Shown in pieces: positions 52,103 through 63,868 of a stretch of 64,000 bases of DNA (its first letter is position 1; every line of letters begins with the position of its first letter). The position numbers and the translations under genes are program-made. The notes under the pieces are model-generated. The model was not told where the DNA came from, made no database searches, and saw only the letters and a list, made by a program, of their open reading frames with translations. The stretch is taken from contig NZ_CP047242.1 of assembly GCF_009856605.1 (NCBI RefSeq), forward strand, positions 1,610,001-1,674,000, given 5' to 3'. The stretch is from Trichormus variabilis 0441. Its GTDB lineage: Bacteria; Cyanobacteriota; Cyanobacteriia; Cyanobacteriales; Nostocaceae.

Positions 52103-53494
52103 CTAAAACTGATACTCGTATGCACCGACATCATATTTAATACCAGAAGGACGAGGATTACTGAGGATATCTTTCTTTAATTGACTCCAGGTATAACCAT
52201 TGTTAATTGCTGGACTAGTTACATTCAATTGGAAGTTGTTTAGGGATGGGTTAACAAACTGGGGGTCTGCAATAATATCATTAGCTCCCATCACAGTGAT
52301 CAAGGAACTATTAGCGTATACATTGTAGTTATAACTAACATTTGTATTGCTCCAGTTATTGTTGACATTTTTGCCAGGATAAGCGTAAAGAATGTTATTC
52401 CACACCTTGACATTTGACGAGGCATTAGCAAAGATTTGCCCATGAGAGATTTCTGGGCTTTGGTTATTCAAATAAGCAGTATTGTGAACAATATCTACAT
52501 TTTCACTGAGGTAGGTATGAATGCCCGTACCACCATTTTTATATGTAAGATTGTTAGCAACCAAAGTACGTCCTAGATAGGGGCCTAAAGTTGATCCGCC
52601 TTGAGTATTTCTTAAATCATCGATGACGATACCATTACCATCTTCAATTTTCCCACTGTATACGAAGGGAATATACTGTCGATTATCATAAACCCGATTG
52701 TTGGTAACATACATTCTGTATCCCTTATTGCTATCATAATTCCAATTCTGATAGACCGAAATACCACTGCTAGCATAAGGAGAGTACCAAGCATTGTTAT
52801 AGACTTCATTGCCATCTATCGTTACATAGTCTGCTTGAATTACAGCAATACCACCACCGCCGCATCCATGTATCTTGTTGTTGAGGATTCGGATGTGATG
52901 CGGATGACCATTGTTCCGTCCATCAATGGTGATACAATTTCCGATTGTCCAGGGATTATAAAGGTTATACTGCTGTTCTCTAGCATAATCAAGGCTGATA
53001 TTGTCATTATTCCCTTCTATCTCTAGCCCTTGGATCTCGACATAAGAGGCTCCATCGCCAATATAAATCCCATTCCAAGCATCATGCTTAATTTTAGGTG
53101 TATGTCCACTAGATGCCCGAAATTTGATCCATGCGTTAGCGTTACCAGAGCGAGTTATGGATACAGCATAGCCAGCACCAGGGTATGGATTTGTGTACAG
53201 TCCGTTCATAATTATGACTGTATCCCCTGGGTTGGTCAAATCTGCAGCTCTTTGAATTGTTCTAAAGGGAGTAGTTCTGGAGAGTCCATTATTGCTGTCT
53301 TTTCCCGTACCACTTACATAATAGGTTTTTGGTGTAGTAGCTGCGGCTAATAAAGTGTGTTTAGGTGCTTTGACTTCTTGAACAGTAGAGGAATTACTGG
53401 TATCAATCTTTGATGTGGGTGTATGTTTTTGTACATTAACTGAGCTGCTGAAAAGGACGGGCATGATTAGCAATGCAGTAAAGTTAGTCTTCAT
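52103..53494 (-). CDS. secreted right-handed parallel beta-helix protein
   Basis: A 463-residue protein with an N-terminal hydrophobic segment that looks like a signal peptide (TALLIMPVLFSSSV). The following region has the polysaccharide-lyase-type opening TYYVSGTGKDSNNGLSRTTPFRTIQRAADL (as in DUF1565/PL9-like proteins), and then long beta-helix coils with HHIRILNNKIHGCGGGGIAVIQ, YVTIDGNEVYNNAW and similar repeats. The C-terminal IKYDVGAYEYQF is the conserved tail of this family. Enzymatic residues are not certain. It may bind or cleave uronic-acid-rich sheath polysaccharides outside the cell. Confidence 0.85.
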   Translation of the reverse strand: MKTNFTALLIMPVLFSSSVNVQKHTPTSKIDTSNSSTVQEVKAPKHTLLAAATTPKTYYVSGTGKDSNNGLSRTTPFRTIQRAADLTNPGDTVIIMNGLYTNPYPGAGYAVSITRSGNANAWIKFRASSGHTPKIKHDAWNGIYIGDGASYVEIQGLEIEGNNDNISLDYAREQQYNLYNPWTIGNCITIDGRNNGHPHHIRILNNKIHGCGGGGIAVIQADYVTIDGNEVYNNAWYSPYASSGISVYQNWNYDSNKGYRMYVTNNRVYDNRQYIPFVYSGKIEDGNGIVIDDLRNTQGGSTLGPYLGRTLVANNLTYKNGGTGIHTYLSENVDIVHNTAYLNNQSPEISHGQIFANASSNVKVWNNILYAYPGKNVNNNWSNTNVSYNYNVYANSSLITVMGANDIIADPQFVNPSLNNFQLNVTSPAINNGYTWSQLKKDILSNPRPSGIKYDVGAYEYQF

Positions 53495-54034
53495 GATTAG
53501 GTATGCTCGTAAAAAGTTAACAAGTTTTGCGGTCAGATAATAACGTAGGTTCCTAGTTATTTTGATGACAGTGTAATATTTATTCGTTTCAAAATCTTTA
53601 AATACTGTATTTTTTTTACTATTACCAAAGATGGACAGTCATGATGAAGTAAATTTCGCAGCTAAGCATGAAATTTTTCTAGGGGCTGGAGACTGATATT
53701 TTTACTCAGAGTTGTCCGCTCGGAACTGAATTGTGTTAAGACTCACGCATAAGAACACAAAATCAACGGTGTAGGAATATAGCGGTGTAGGACTTTAAAA
53801 CCCTTACACTGTATTCCCTTGGAGTTGGAACGATTTTTCTGTCGCTAAAAATGGGGCTGTTTTTTGGGCCAAATCTATACTTTGCGCTTATGTAATGATC
53901 GGCTGCCTTGAAAGTGGGGAGTAGGGAGTAGGGAAAATACAGCTTTTATATTTGGCTGCGAAAGTTTTTTCTTCAGGACTGTCTTCCTCAAAGGAAAATC
54001 TACAACGAAACATCAAAATAGCCTTTTCTGATCT
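53495..54034. other. intergenic region before the beta-helix gene
   Basis: About 540 bases. It contains a GGTGTAGG tract (53769-53812), a GGGAGTAGGGAGTAGGG tract (53917-53936) and otherwise A+T-rich sequence with no gene. The promoter of the beta-helix gene lies at its left end. Confidence 0.5.
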
Positions 54035-54035
54035 A

Positions 54036-54095
54036 AAAATAGGGTGTAAAGGTATGAGAGTCTAGGTGTTGAACAATCTCATACTTTTACACCCT
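54036..54095 (-). terminator. terminator of sqdB
   Basis: A 19-bp inverted repeat with one mismatch (AGGGTGTAAAGGTATGAGA at 54041-54059 and its complement at 54077-54095) and a 17-base loop. On the minus strand the second arm is followed by ATTTTTAG. It lies 36 bases after the sqdB stop codon. Confidence 0.75.
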
Positions 54096-54131
54096 GGGAG
54101 AACAAAAAAGCTTTTTGCTTCAGTCTTATTG

Positions 54132-56770
<2,639 letters not shown>

Positions 56771-56774
56771 TAAT

Positions 56775-56824
56775 TTGTGTTGGTTGTTGACGGTTGATAG
56801 TTGACAGTTGATGGTCAACTGTTA
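56775..56824. repeat. GTTGACA-type heptad tract
   Basis: Repeated GTTGACG, GTTGATA, GTTGACA and GTTGATG units after por, ending in GTCAACTGTTAA. It directly precedes a copy of repeat family R1. Confidence 0.6.
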
Positions 56825-56922
56825 ATACCAATTCTCTATAAAGTTGCACCCAATAAATAATTGTAGAGACGTTGCCTGCAACGTCTCTACAGTCCAGAAT
56901 AAAGCACATCTTCATTAAGAAA
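56825..56922. repeat. dispersed repeat family R1, copy 3
   Basis: ATACCAATTCTCTATAAAGTTGCACCC, then GTAGAGACGTTGCCTGCAACGTCTCTAC (a palindrome with one mismatch), then AGTCCAGAATAAAGCACATCTTCATTAAGAAA. It is the best match to copy 1 at 3277-3376. Confidence 0.75.
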
Positions 56923-56970
56923 TTTTCACCAGTCCCCAGGCGTATTCTGCTTTTCTCAATATCTAAACAT

Positions 56971-57005
56971 AAAAAAATTCCCACTCAAGTCAACGCTTGG
57001 GTGGG
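56971..57005 (-). terminator. terminator of dnaK
   Basis: A 10-bp stem with one mismatch (CCCACTCAAG at 56980-56989, CTTGGGTGGG at 56996-57005), followed on the minus strand by AATTTTTTTATG. It lies 48 bases after the dnaK stop codon. Confidence 0.82.
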
Positions 57006-57052
57006 TAATATTGAGTAGGTACAAATTAATGTACCTTAAATCATTACCAAGA

Positions 57053-58954
57053 TTATTTAGTCTCTGTAAAATCAGCGTCAATTACATCATCACCACCATC
57101 AGATGAAGTAGTACCGCCATCTTGAGGAGCCGCACCAGGCGCAGCACCGCCACCAGCTTGTTGATAGATATTGCTACCAACTGCGAACAATGCTTGTTGC
57201 AATTCTGGGGTCAGCTTTTTGATTTGCTCGTCGTCTTCCTTAGCAACGGCTTCCCGCAGGTCTTTCACTAAACCTTCAACTTTGGTTTTATCTGCTTCGG
57301 GGACTTTATCACCCAATTCTTGTAGCTGCTTCTCAGCTTGGTATGCCAAAGAATCGGCTTGGTTTTTGCGCTCAATTTTCTCCCGGCGTTCTTTGTCAGA
57401 TGAAGCGTTTTGTTCCGCTTCTCTCACCATGCGGTCAATGTCAGTTTTATCCAGAGTGGAAGCACCAGTAATACTGATGGACTGTTCCTTACCAGTACCT
57501 TTATCTTTAGCGGTGACGTTCAGGATACCGTTAGCATCAATGTCGAACACGACTTCGATTTGGGGAACACCCCGTGGTGCTGGAGGAATACCATCGAGGC
57601 GGAAGGTTCCCAAGCTCTTGTTATCGTTGGCAAATTCTCGTTCACCTTGGAGGACGTGAATTTCCACGTTGGTTTGACCATCCACGGCTGTAGAGAAGAC
57701 TTCAGATTTCTTGGTGGGAATTGTGGTGTTACGAGGAATAATCTTTGTCATCACACCACCCAAGGTTTCTACACCCAAGGACAATGGTGTTACATCTAAC
57801 AATAAGATGCCCGTGACTTCACCACCCAATACACCTGCTTGAATTGCTGCGCCAACTGCCACAACTTCATCAGGGTTAACAGTTTGGTTTGGTTCTTTAC
57901 CTAGCAGATTCTTAACGAGTTGTTGTACCGCAGGGATACGGGTAGAACCACCCACTAAGACCACTTCATCAATATTGTCTTTCTTGAGTTTGGCATCCCG
58001 TAGCGCCTGTTCGACGGGAATACGGCAACGGTCAATCAAGTCGGCACAAAGTTCTTCAAACTTAGCGCGAGTCAGGGTCATATCCAGGTGTTTGGGGCCG
58101 TCCTGGGTAGCGGTGATGAATGGGAGGTTAATTTCTGCTTGGGTAACGCTGGAAAGCTCAATCTTAGCTTTCTCTGCTGCTTCGGTTAAGCGTTGCAGTG
58201 CTTGTTTGTCTTTGCGGAGGTCAATACCTTCGTCTTTTCTGAACTGTTCAGCGAGGAAATCAACGATTTTTTTATCGAAGTCGTCACCACCAAGGTGGGT
58301 ATCACCAGAAGTAGCCAATACTTCAAATACGCCGTCGCCTACTTCTAGGACGGATACGTCGAATGTACCACCACCAAGGTCAAATACGAGGATGGTTTCA
58401 TTGCTCTTTTTATCAAAACCGTAAGCCAAGGAAGCAGCTGTAGGTTCGTTGATAATCCGCATGACTTCAATACCAGCAATCTTACCAGCGTCTTTGGTCG
58501 CTTGACGTTGGGAGTCATTGAAGTATGCGGGAACGGTGATTACAGCTTGGGTAACAGTTTCACCAAGGTATTTACTAGCATCTTCCACTAGTTTGCGGAG
58601 AACCTTGGCAGAAATTTCTTCGGGAGCAAATTGTTTACCGGCTCCAGGAGAGTCTACCTTGACGTTACCGCCACTGCTGAGAACTTTGTAGGAAACTTCT
58701 GTAGCTTCGTTTGTTACTTCGTCGTAGCGACGACCAATAAAGCGCTTAACAGAATAGAAAGTATTTTCGGGGTTCATCACCGCTTGGCGCTTGGCGATTT
58801 GTCCTACTAGGGTGTCGCCGTTTTTAGCAAATGCCACTACCGACGGTGTGGTGCGGAAACCTTCTGCGTTGGCAATAACTGTGGGTTTACCACCTTCCAT
58901 TACTGCGACGCAGGAGTTAGTTGTTCCTAAGTCAATTCCAACTACTTTTGCCAT
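57053..58954 (-). CDS. dnaK: chaperone protein DnaK (Hsp70)
   Basis: A 633-residue Hsp70. The ATPase domain starts [20 protein letters not shown] and has [52 protein letters not shown] and [16 protein letters not shown]. The substrate domain begins after [14 protein letters not shown], and the lid and C-terminal tail end in [12 protein letters not shown], a DnaK2-like ending. It binds exposed hydrophobic peptides with DnaJ and GrpE in the cytosol. dnaJ and grpE are not adjacent. No CIRCE element (TTAGCACTC-N9-GAGTGCTAA) is visible upstream, so heat control would need another mechanism. Confidence 0.96.
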   Translation of the reverse strand: MAKVVGIDLGTTNSCVAVMEGGKPTVIANAEGFRTTPSVVAFAKNGDTLVGQIAKRQAVMNPENTFYSVKRFIGRRYDEVTNEATEVSYKVLSSGGNVKVDSPGAGKQFAPEEISAKVLRKLVEDASKYLGETVTQAVITVPAYFNDSQRQATKDAGKIAGIEVMRIINEPTAASLAYGFDKKSNETILVFDLGGGTFDVSVLEVGDGVFEVLATSGDTHLGGDDFDKKIVDFLAEQFRKDEGIDLRKDKQALQRLTEAAEKAKIELSSVTQAEINLPFITATQDGPKHLDMTLTRAKFEELCADLIDRCRIPVEQALRDAKLKKDNIDEVVLVGGSTRIPAVQQLVKNLLGKEPNQTVNPDEVVAVGAAIQAGVLGGEVTGILLLDVTPLSLGVETLGGVMTKIIPRNTTIPTKKSEVFSTAVDGQTNVEIHVLQGEREFANDNKSLGTFRLDGIPPAPRGVPQIEVVFDIDANGILNVTAKDKGTGKEQSISITGASTLDKTDIDRMVREAEQNASSDKERREKIERKNQADSLAYQAEKQLQELGDKVPEADKTKVEGLVKDLREAVAKEDDEQIKKLTPELQQALFAVGSNIYQQAGGGAAPGAAPQDGGTTSSDGGDDVIDADFTETK

Positions 58955-59040
58955 TTTAGGTGCTGGCTCCGTATAACTACAAATGAATGGGAATATAAAG
59001 GGCTTTATTTTTGAACTAACTAGTGAAAAAAGCAGTCAGT

Positions 59041-59197
59041 TCAGTATCCATAACCGTTGATTTGGTCTTCCTGGGTGGGAAACTCCAAGTTATGCTGATA
59101 TATATACTGAAGCTCAGGGATCGCCAGTCCATGAAGGGTGGTTTCCCGAACCTTGAATGGGACGGTTAATTTTAAAAGTTGTTTTTAGCTGGTTCAT
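59041..59197 (-). pseudogene. small ORF with a frame change at CCC-TGA
   Basis: Two overlapping frames on the minus strand. From ATG at 59197 the reading gives a 27-residue ORF ending WTGDP then TGA (stop 59116-59114). One base on, the next frame continues from the same place with ELQYIYQHNLEFPTQEDQ and ends INGYGY at 59043-59041. Skipping one C at CCC-TGA would join them into about 51 residues of natural-looking composition. This may be a single-base insertion in a small gene, or a programmed +1 frameshift. It sits 86 bases upstream of dnaK. No Shine-Dalgarno sequence is evident. I cannot name a family. Confidence 0.4.
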
Positions 59198-59234
59198 GGA
59201 TTAAACTGCTGTCACTCTGTCTAATTTATGAGAA

Positions 59235-59387
59235 TTAATACTTTGAGTAATTAGGGTCAACCGTAACGTTAATGTGGTGTTTGCCGTCTTTAGAGATAAA
59301 TAACCCTCGTTTGCCTAAGATAAACCCGGCAATAAATAAAGCGATCGCTCCCCTAATTACGTTAAGTTACTGATATAAATACACCAT
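59235..59387 (-). pseudogene. small membrane-protein ORF with in-frame stop or lost start
   Basis: A minus-strand frame that translates to LNVIRGAIALFIAGFILGKR, then GLFISKDGKHHINVTVDPNY and SKY before a stop at 59237-59235. It contains one clear membrane helix and a sensible polar tail, so it looks like a real small protein. There is no ATG, GTG or TTG in the open part; an ATG at 59387 is in frame but separated by a TAA (59369-59367) seven codons later. Either the start is an unusual ATT, or the gene is broken. It lies next to another damaged small ORF. Confidence 0.4.
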
Positions 59388-59468
59388 TGGTAATTGCTGA
59401 TTCTCTTCCAGTCGCCAGTTTTTCTCAGATAAAATTACTATGGTGATACATAACCTTTGCCAAACTTG

Positions 59469-61982
59469 ATGAAAAGCGCTGACTTACAAAATCCCCAATC
59501 CTCTTTTTCACGTCCTGACATCCTCGCACCGGCTGGTAACTGGGAATGTGCTAAAGCTGCTGTAGAAAATGGGGCAGATGCGATTTATTTTGGTTTGGAT
59601 AGGTTTAACGCCAGAATGCGGGCGCAAAATTTTACTGAGGCAGATTTACCTGAATTAATGGCATTCCTGCACCTGCGGGGTGTGAAAGGTTATGTCACTG
59701 TCAATACACTGATTTTTCCCCAAGAATTAGTCCAAGCGCAGCAATATCTCCGCACAATTATTGCTGCTGGTGTGGATGCGGTGATCGTGCAGGATGTGGG
59801 TATTTGTCGGCTTATCCGTCATCTGTCACCAGATTTTCCCATTCACGCTTCCACACAAATGACCATCACTAGCCCGGCTGGCGTGGAATTTGCCAAGTCT
59901 CTTGGTTGTGAACTGGTAGTACTAGCCCGTGAATGTTCTCTTGCGGAAATTAACAAGATTCAACAGCAGATTGCACAAAGGTCTGCTTCCCTACCCCTAG
60001 AGGTTTTTGTTCACGGGGCTTTGTGTGTAGCCTATTCTGGTCAATGTTTGACTAGTGAAGCCTTGGGAGGACGTTCTGCCAATCGTGGTGAGTGCGCCCA
60101 GGCTTGCCGAATGCCCTATGAATTAACTGTTGATGGGGAAATTATAGATTTAGGCGATCGCAAATATTTACTTAGCCCCCAAGATTTAGCAGGATTAGAA
60201 ATTTTGCCTGATTTGGTTAAGTCAGGGGTGACAAGTCTCAAGATTGAGGGACGGTTAAAAGCTCCAGAGTATGTGGCTAATGTTACCCGTGTCTATCGAC
60301 AAGCATTAGATCGGGTGATGGGACAATCACAAAGGGATTATGTATCACACCAAGAGCGCTACGACTTAGAAATGGCTTTTTCTCGCGGACTTTACACTGG
60401 TTGGTTTCAGGGAATTAACAATCAAGAACTAGTTCACGCCAGATTTGGCAAGAAGCGCGGGGTTTACTTAGGTGAAGTCAGCCGTATTCGCAATGAAGAG
60501 GTGACAATTAAATTAGAAGCACCTGTGAAGCCAGGGGATGGTGTGGTATTCGATTGTGGGCATCCAGAGGCGAAAGAAGAAGGTGGTCGAGTTTATGGGG
60601 TGGTGCAGAAGGGTAAAGAAGCTGTATTAAGCTTTGGTCAAGGTAATGTGAACTTCCGCCGTGTTCATGTAGGAGATAAACTGTGGAAAACTAGCGACCC
60701 AGAACTTGATAAACAATTGCGCCAAAGCTTTGCTGGAGATAACCCCCAATTTCAACGTCCCATAGACTGGGAAATTCATGGGGAAATTGGTCAGATGTTA
60801 GTGGCGATCGCCCGCGATGAACTCGGTAATATTGTACAAGTAGAGTCAGCAATATCATTAGTTGCAGCCCACACCAAACCCTTAGATACAGAACGGTTAC
60901 AAGAACAATTCGGTCGTCTTGGTAACACTCCCTTCCGTTTAGGAACCCTCACCAATCACCTCAATGGTGCGGTCATGGTTCCCGTCAGTGAGTTAAATCG
61001 GATGCGGCGAGAAGTTGTGACTCAATTAGAAGAATTACGCAGTCAACCCAAACGCTGGCAACTACGTAGTCATGTTTCCTTTCAAGACCTCCTCCCTCCC
61101 CTATCTCCCCAATCCCCTCAATCCCCCTCCTTCATTGTTTTAGTCCGCAACCTCAAGCAACTCCAAGCCGCCTTACAAACTGGTGTCGAAACCCTATACT
61201 GCGAATTTGAAGATCCCCGCACCTATAAAGAAGCTGTAAAACTAGTACATGAGGTAAAGCTAGAATCCGCCACTCCCCAAATCTTCGTCGCTCCACCCCG
61301 CATTACCAAACCAGGCGAAAACTGGATTTTACAGCAAGTCCGCGCCGCCAACGCTGATGGTTATCTGATACGGAACTACGACCAATTAGAATTTTTTGCA
61401 GGCGATATTTGCATTGGTGATTTTTCGCTGAATGTTGCCAACCCTTTAACCGCAGGCTACTTTAAGCAAAACTTTGGTTTGGAAAGGCTAACAGCATCCT
61501 ATGATTTAAATATCAATCAGCTAGAAAACTTACTTACCAGTTGCCCTGCCCAGTGGTTTGAGGTGACAATCCATCAACATATACCCATGTTCCACATGGA
61601 GCATTGTGTATTTTGTGCCTTTCTCTCAGAAGGAACTGACTATACCAATTGTGGCAGACCGTGTGAAAAACACGAAGTGAAATTGCGCGATCGCGTGGGT
61701 AGTGAACACGTCTTACAAGCAGACGCAGGTTGTCGTAATACTGTATTCAATGGTACAGCCCAAACCGGAGCCGAATACGTACAGCGCTTGATAGGCTTGG
61801 GTTTAATTCACTTCCGCCTTGAGTTTGTCAATGAAACACCTGAACAAGTGACTAAAACAATACAGCGTTATCGTCAATTACTGGCAGGTGAAATTACAGG
61901 TTCTCAACTGTGGCGAGAGTTAAAACTACAAAATCAGCTAGGTGTAACTCGTGGCCCCTTGGGTGTAGCAGCACTGCGATGA
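59469..61982 (+). CDS. U32 family peptidase (collagenase-like/RlhA type)
   Basis: An 837-residue U32 family protein. The N-terminal half begins RPDILAPAGNWECAKAAVEN and carries the U32 signature (LEVFVHGALCVAYSGQC, about residues 178-195) with the Cys cluster GECAQACRMPYE. A second Cys group in the C-terminal half (MEHCVFCAF, NCGRPCEKH, near 710-730) completes a probable Fe-S site. Relatives include RlhA, which hydroxylates 23S rRNA. The middle has a DUF3656-like domain. A Pro- and Ser-rich linker (near 541-554) is encoded by a heptad repeat tract. A TTG start 12 bases upstream is possible, but the ATG is preferred. Confidence 0.9.
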   Translation: MKSADLQNPQSSFSRPDILAPAGNWECAKAAVENGADAIYFGLDRFNARMRAQNFTEADLPELMAFLHLRGVKGYVTVNTLIFPQELVQAQQYLRTIIAAGVDAVIVQDVGICRLIRHLSPDFPIHASTQMTITSPAGVEFAKSLGCELVVLARECSLAEINKIQQQIAQRSASLPLEVFVHGALCVAYSGQCLTSEALGGRSANRGECAQACRMPYELTVDGEIIDLGDRKYLLSPQDLAGLEILPDLVKSGVTSLKIEGRLKAPEYVANVTRVYRQALDRVMGQSQRDYVSHQERYDLEMAFSRGLYTGWFQGINNQELVHARFGKKRGVYLGEVSRIRNEEVTIKLEAPVKPGDGVVFDCGHPEAKEEGGRVYGVVQKGKEAVLSFGQGNVNFRRVHVGDKLWKTSDPELDKQLRQSFAGDNPQFQRPIDWEIHGEIGQMLVAIARDELGNIVQVESAISLVAAHTKPLDTERLQEQFGRLGNTPFRLGTLTNHLNGAVMVPVSELNRMRREVVTQLEELRSQPKRWQLRSHVSFQDLLPPLSPQSPQSPSFIVLVRNLKQLQAALQTGVETLYCEFEDPRTYKEAVKLVHEVKLESATPQIFVAPPRITKPGENWILQQVRAANADGYLIRNYDQLEFFAGDICIGDFSLNVANPLTAGYFKQNFGLERLTASYDLNINQLENLLTSCPAQWFEVTIHQHIPMFHMEHCVFCAFLSEGTDYTNCGRPCEKHEVKLRDRVGSEHVLQADAGCRNTVFNGTAQTGAEYVQRLIGLGLIHFRLEFVNETPEQVTKTIQRYRQLLAGEITGSQLWRELKLQNQLGVTRGPLGVAALR

Positions 61983-62000
61983 AATGCTTGCTGGGAAAGG

Positions 62001-62487
62001 TGTCCATTAAAGAATTATTTGTCAATTTTAAAAAATTAATGTCAGGCAGTGTCAGAGGCTAAAAAGCTTATACATCAAGGAAGTTACGCTTTTCACCGCT
62101 CTTATATTCTTTGAAGGCTTTTAAATAATTAAATGCCTTTTCTTTAAAAACCGACTCCTCAAAATTTAAACAATTAAATGCCTTTTGTTATGTTCGTCTC
62201 AACAGACTACTGACTTTTACTGTTATTCAGGGGAGCGATCGCTCTATTAAGTGGGGTGGAGCATCGTCGCTTATTATCTGCCTACCTCAATGTTATTGTG
62301 TCCTTTCATCATCTAGCACCACTCGTGAAAATCGATAACCACAAGTATATTTATCAGTAAAAGTGACACTAATTCTTTAAAACTGAAATATACAAGGCTA
62401 AAGTATTAGCCTAATTGCATAGGGCTAGAAAAATCGAACGTCTGGACATTAATTATTTAAAACTGACAAATAATTCCTTAATGGACA
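62001..62487. mobile_element. 487-bp Tn7-like miniature element
   Basis: A non-coding element with 43-bp terminal inverted repeats that match at 40 of 43 positions (TGTCCATTAA.GAATTATTTG from 62001; the same from 62487 on the minus strand). The flanks are a perfect 5-bp target duplication AAAGG (61996-62000 and 62488-62492). A further copy of the internal motif (GACACTAATTCTTTAAAACTG) lies at 62365-62385, so the right end has repeated transposase-binding-like sites. TGT..ACA ends, 5-bp duplication and ATTAATGTCA-type repeats are as in Tn7-like and type V-K CAST elements. No transposase or cargo gene is inside. Confidence 0.85.
62120..62186. repeat. 22-bp direct repeat pair inside the element
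   Basis: TTTAAATAATTAAATGCCTTTT at 62120-62141 and a copy with one difference at 62165-62186, with 23 bases between. Only two units occur. The first overlaps an imperfect palindrome starting at GGCTTTTAAAT. Confidence 0.6.
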
Positions 62488-62640
62488 AAAGGACAAGAAT
62501 ACGCCGTCAACAAAGATATGATGGAATCTTTTGCTCAAAGTAAGAAAATTTAGCGTAAAGCTTATGATAACTTCTCTCAGAGACTATCCAGAGCAGGAGT
62601 TTTGCGATCCAATGCTGGTTATCTCTATTGAGCCGTTGTA
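62488..62640 (+). pseudogene. gene remnant beside the element
   Basis: From the right target duplication the plus strand reads KGQEYAVNKDMMESFAQSKK then Ile and TAG; the same frame continues after the stop as RKAYDNFSQRLSRAGVLRS and NAGYLY before a TGA at 62630-62632. The composition looks coding and the frame is broken by one stop. The element probably inserted in its 5' part. No family is recognised. Confidence 0.35.
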
Positions 62641-62681
62641 GTTTTATTCTTAACATGGTTAATTGAAAATTTAACCAGACT

Positions 62682-63107
62682 CTATTCTGTTGGGTTATCC
62701 ATACTCAGATCACTGGACAAATTTTTAGTTCCTTTTGCTATTTCCTGGCGAATTTCATCCAATTTTTCACCAGCTACCCACTCGCTAACAGGCGTAATCC
62801 GATACTCATCTGTACGCCCATTCCGTTTCCTCTGTATTACTAAATTAGCTTTCATAAGAACTTTTAGCGCCTGTTGAGCTTTACGCATACTCATCTTGCA
62901 TATTTCTGCCGTTTTACGAAGACTAGCAAAGCAGACTCCTTCAGGCTTGCCACCTGTTCTACGAATTATGTGAGTGTAAAGCCTGAACTCATAAGGATCT
63001 AGCCCATATTCATCTAAAAAATTATGGATGTAAGCAACAGATGAAGGAAAAGAGTCTGCCTTATGAGATTTTAGCTGTTTAGCTGACTGCTCTTGTTGTT
63101 CTAGCAT
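62682..63107 (-). CDS. winged-helix DNA-binding protein
   Basis: A 141-residue protein. The central part is a winged helix-turn-helix: LDPYEFRLYTHIIRRTGG, then FASLRKTAEICKMSMRKAQQ (recognition helix) and a wing with LVIQRKRNGRTDEYRITP. This is the pattern of the DnaD/replication-initiator-like wHTH proteins found on cyanobacterial plasmids and mobile elements, and also of some MarR-like regulators. The N-terminal 25 residues are charged, and the C-terminus is flexible. It sits close to a miniature Tn7-like element and may belong to a relict mobile region. The target is unknown. Confidence 0.75.
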   Translation of the reverse strand: MLEQQEQSAKQLKSHKADSFPSSVAYIHNFLDEYGLDPYEFRLYTHIIRRTGGKPEGVCFASLRKTAEICKMSMRKAQQALKVLMKANLVIQRKRNGRTDEYRITPVSEWVAGEKLDEIRQEIAKGTKNLSSDLSMDNPTE

Positions 63108-63586
63108 AGCACTTTAATGCGTGTATATATAACTGATTCAATTCTACCTAAGCATATTATGCCACGCTTATGTTATATCTTATAGGTATTTCTTAGATTT
63201 ATTTTTTAAAGTATATAACTTAACCGCTTAAAAAAGTTTTTATAATCGTTCAAAGTAAATAAGACTCAAATTCATAATCCTCAAAACACTATACTTGACG
63301 CTGTCAAGTAAGCGATTAAAAAAACTTATATATATGATAAGAAACTACAATACTCAAAAAAAAACCACTCCTCCAGCACATGATACGTGGAAGTTGTGGT
63401 AACATAGTTTTCAATGCCAAATAAAAAAGCCGGTAAACCTCGCAAAAAATGCAAGTTTGCCCAGCTCTGTTTTTATAGTTGTTCATATTCTATCACTAAA
63501 TGATAGAACTTTAAAAGCTTAGGTAACTGCTTTTTAGCTAGGTGGAAGGCTTTACAGGCATATAAACCATTACTTAAAAAGTAGAA
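63108..63586. promoter_or_regulatory. intergenic region with a short palindrome
   Basis: 479 A+T-rich bases between the winged-helix gene and the last ORF. ACTTGACGCTGTCAAGT (63293-63309) is a perfect 7-bp palindrome with 3-base centre, a possible operator. An imperfect hairpin (GGTAAACCTCGCA and TGCAAGTTTGCC) lies at 63434-63464. No gene is supported. Confidence 0.45.
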
Positions 63587-63868
63587 ATGAAAAACAAAAC
63601 ACTAAGCCAAAGTAACACTAACGTAGATTTGGGAGGTAAAATTCCCAGCGACGGAAACATTAGATGTATAGAGCAGTTGAAGCACATTAGCGTCAAAGGC
63701 AACCAAGGGATTTTGAAGTTAAATCCCAAATACAAGAAAGGTTTTATTGGTTGTTTATCTTTTGTGTTACTTATGTCATCTACTTCTGAATTTCAGGCTA
63801 AGTTTCAGTTAACAGTAGAAACCGATGTAAATGTAGTTGTTATAATTACTGAGATACTCAATAGGTGA
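63587..63868 (+). CDS. hypothetical protein
   Basis: A 93-codon frame. The first part is Ser-, Asn- and Lys-rich (SQSNTNVDLGGKIPSDGN); then comes a hydrophobic stretch (GFIGCLSFVLLMSSTSEF) that could be a membrane helix or a signal-like anchor, and a Val-rich end (VETDVNVVVIITEIL). The ATG has no ribosome-binding site, and composition is like the surrounding A+T-rich DNA. It may be accidental. Confidence 0.3.
   Translation: MKNKTLSQSNTNVDLGGKIPSDGNIRCIEQLKHISVKGNQGILKLNPKYKKGFIGCLSFVLLMSSTSEFQAKFQLTVETDVNVVVIITEILNR

Noticed and set aside
57171..58424. Long plus-strand ORFs antisense to dnaK
   Set aside because: They are mirror frames of a highly conserved gene and have no family resemblance or start signals.
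58955..59040. CIRCE heat-shock operator before dnaK
   Set aside because: No TTAGCACTC or GAGTGCTAA half-site is present in the leader.
62120..62186. Two 22-bp repeats with a 23-bp spacer as a minimal CRISPR array
   Set aside because: Only two units, very A+T-rich, no leader or cas genes, and the repeat is not like known CRISPR repeats. It is better read as an internal direct repeat of the mobile element.
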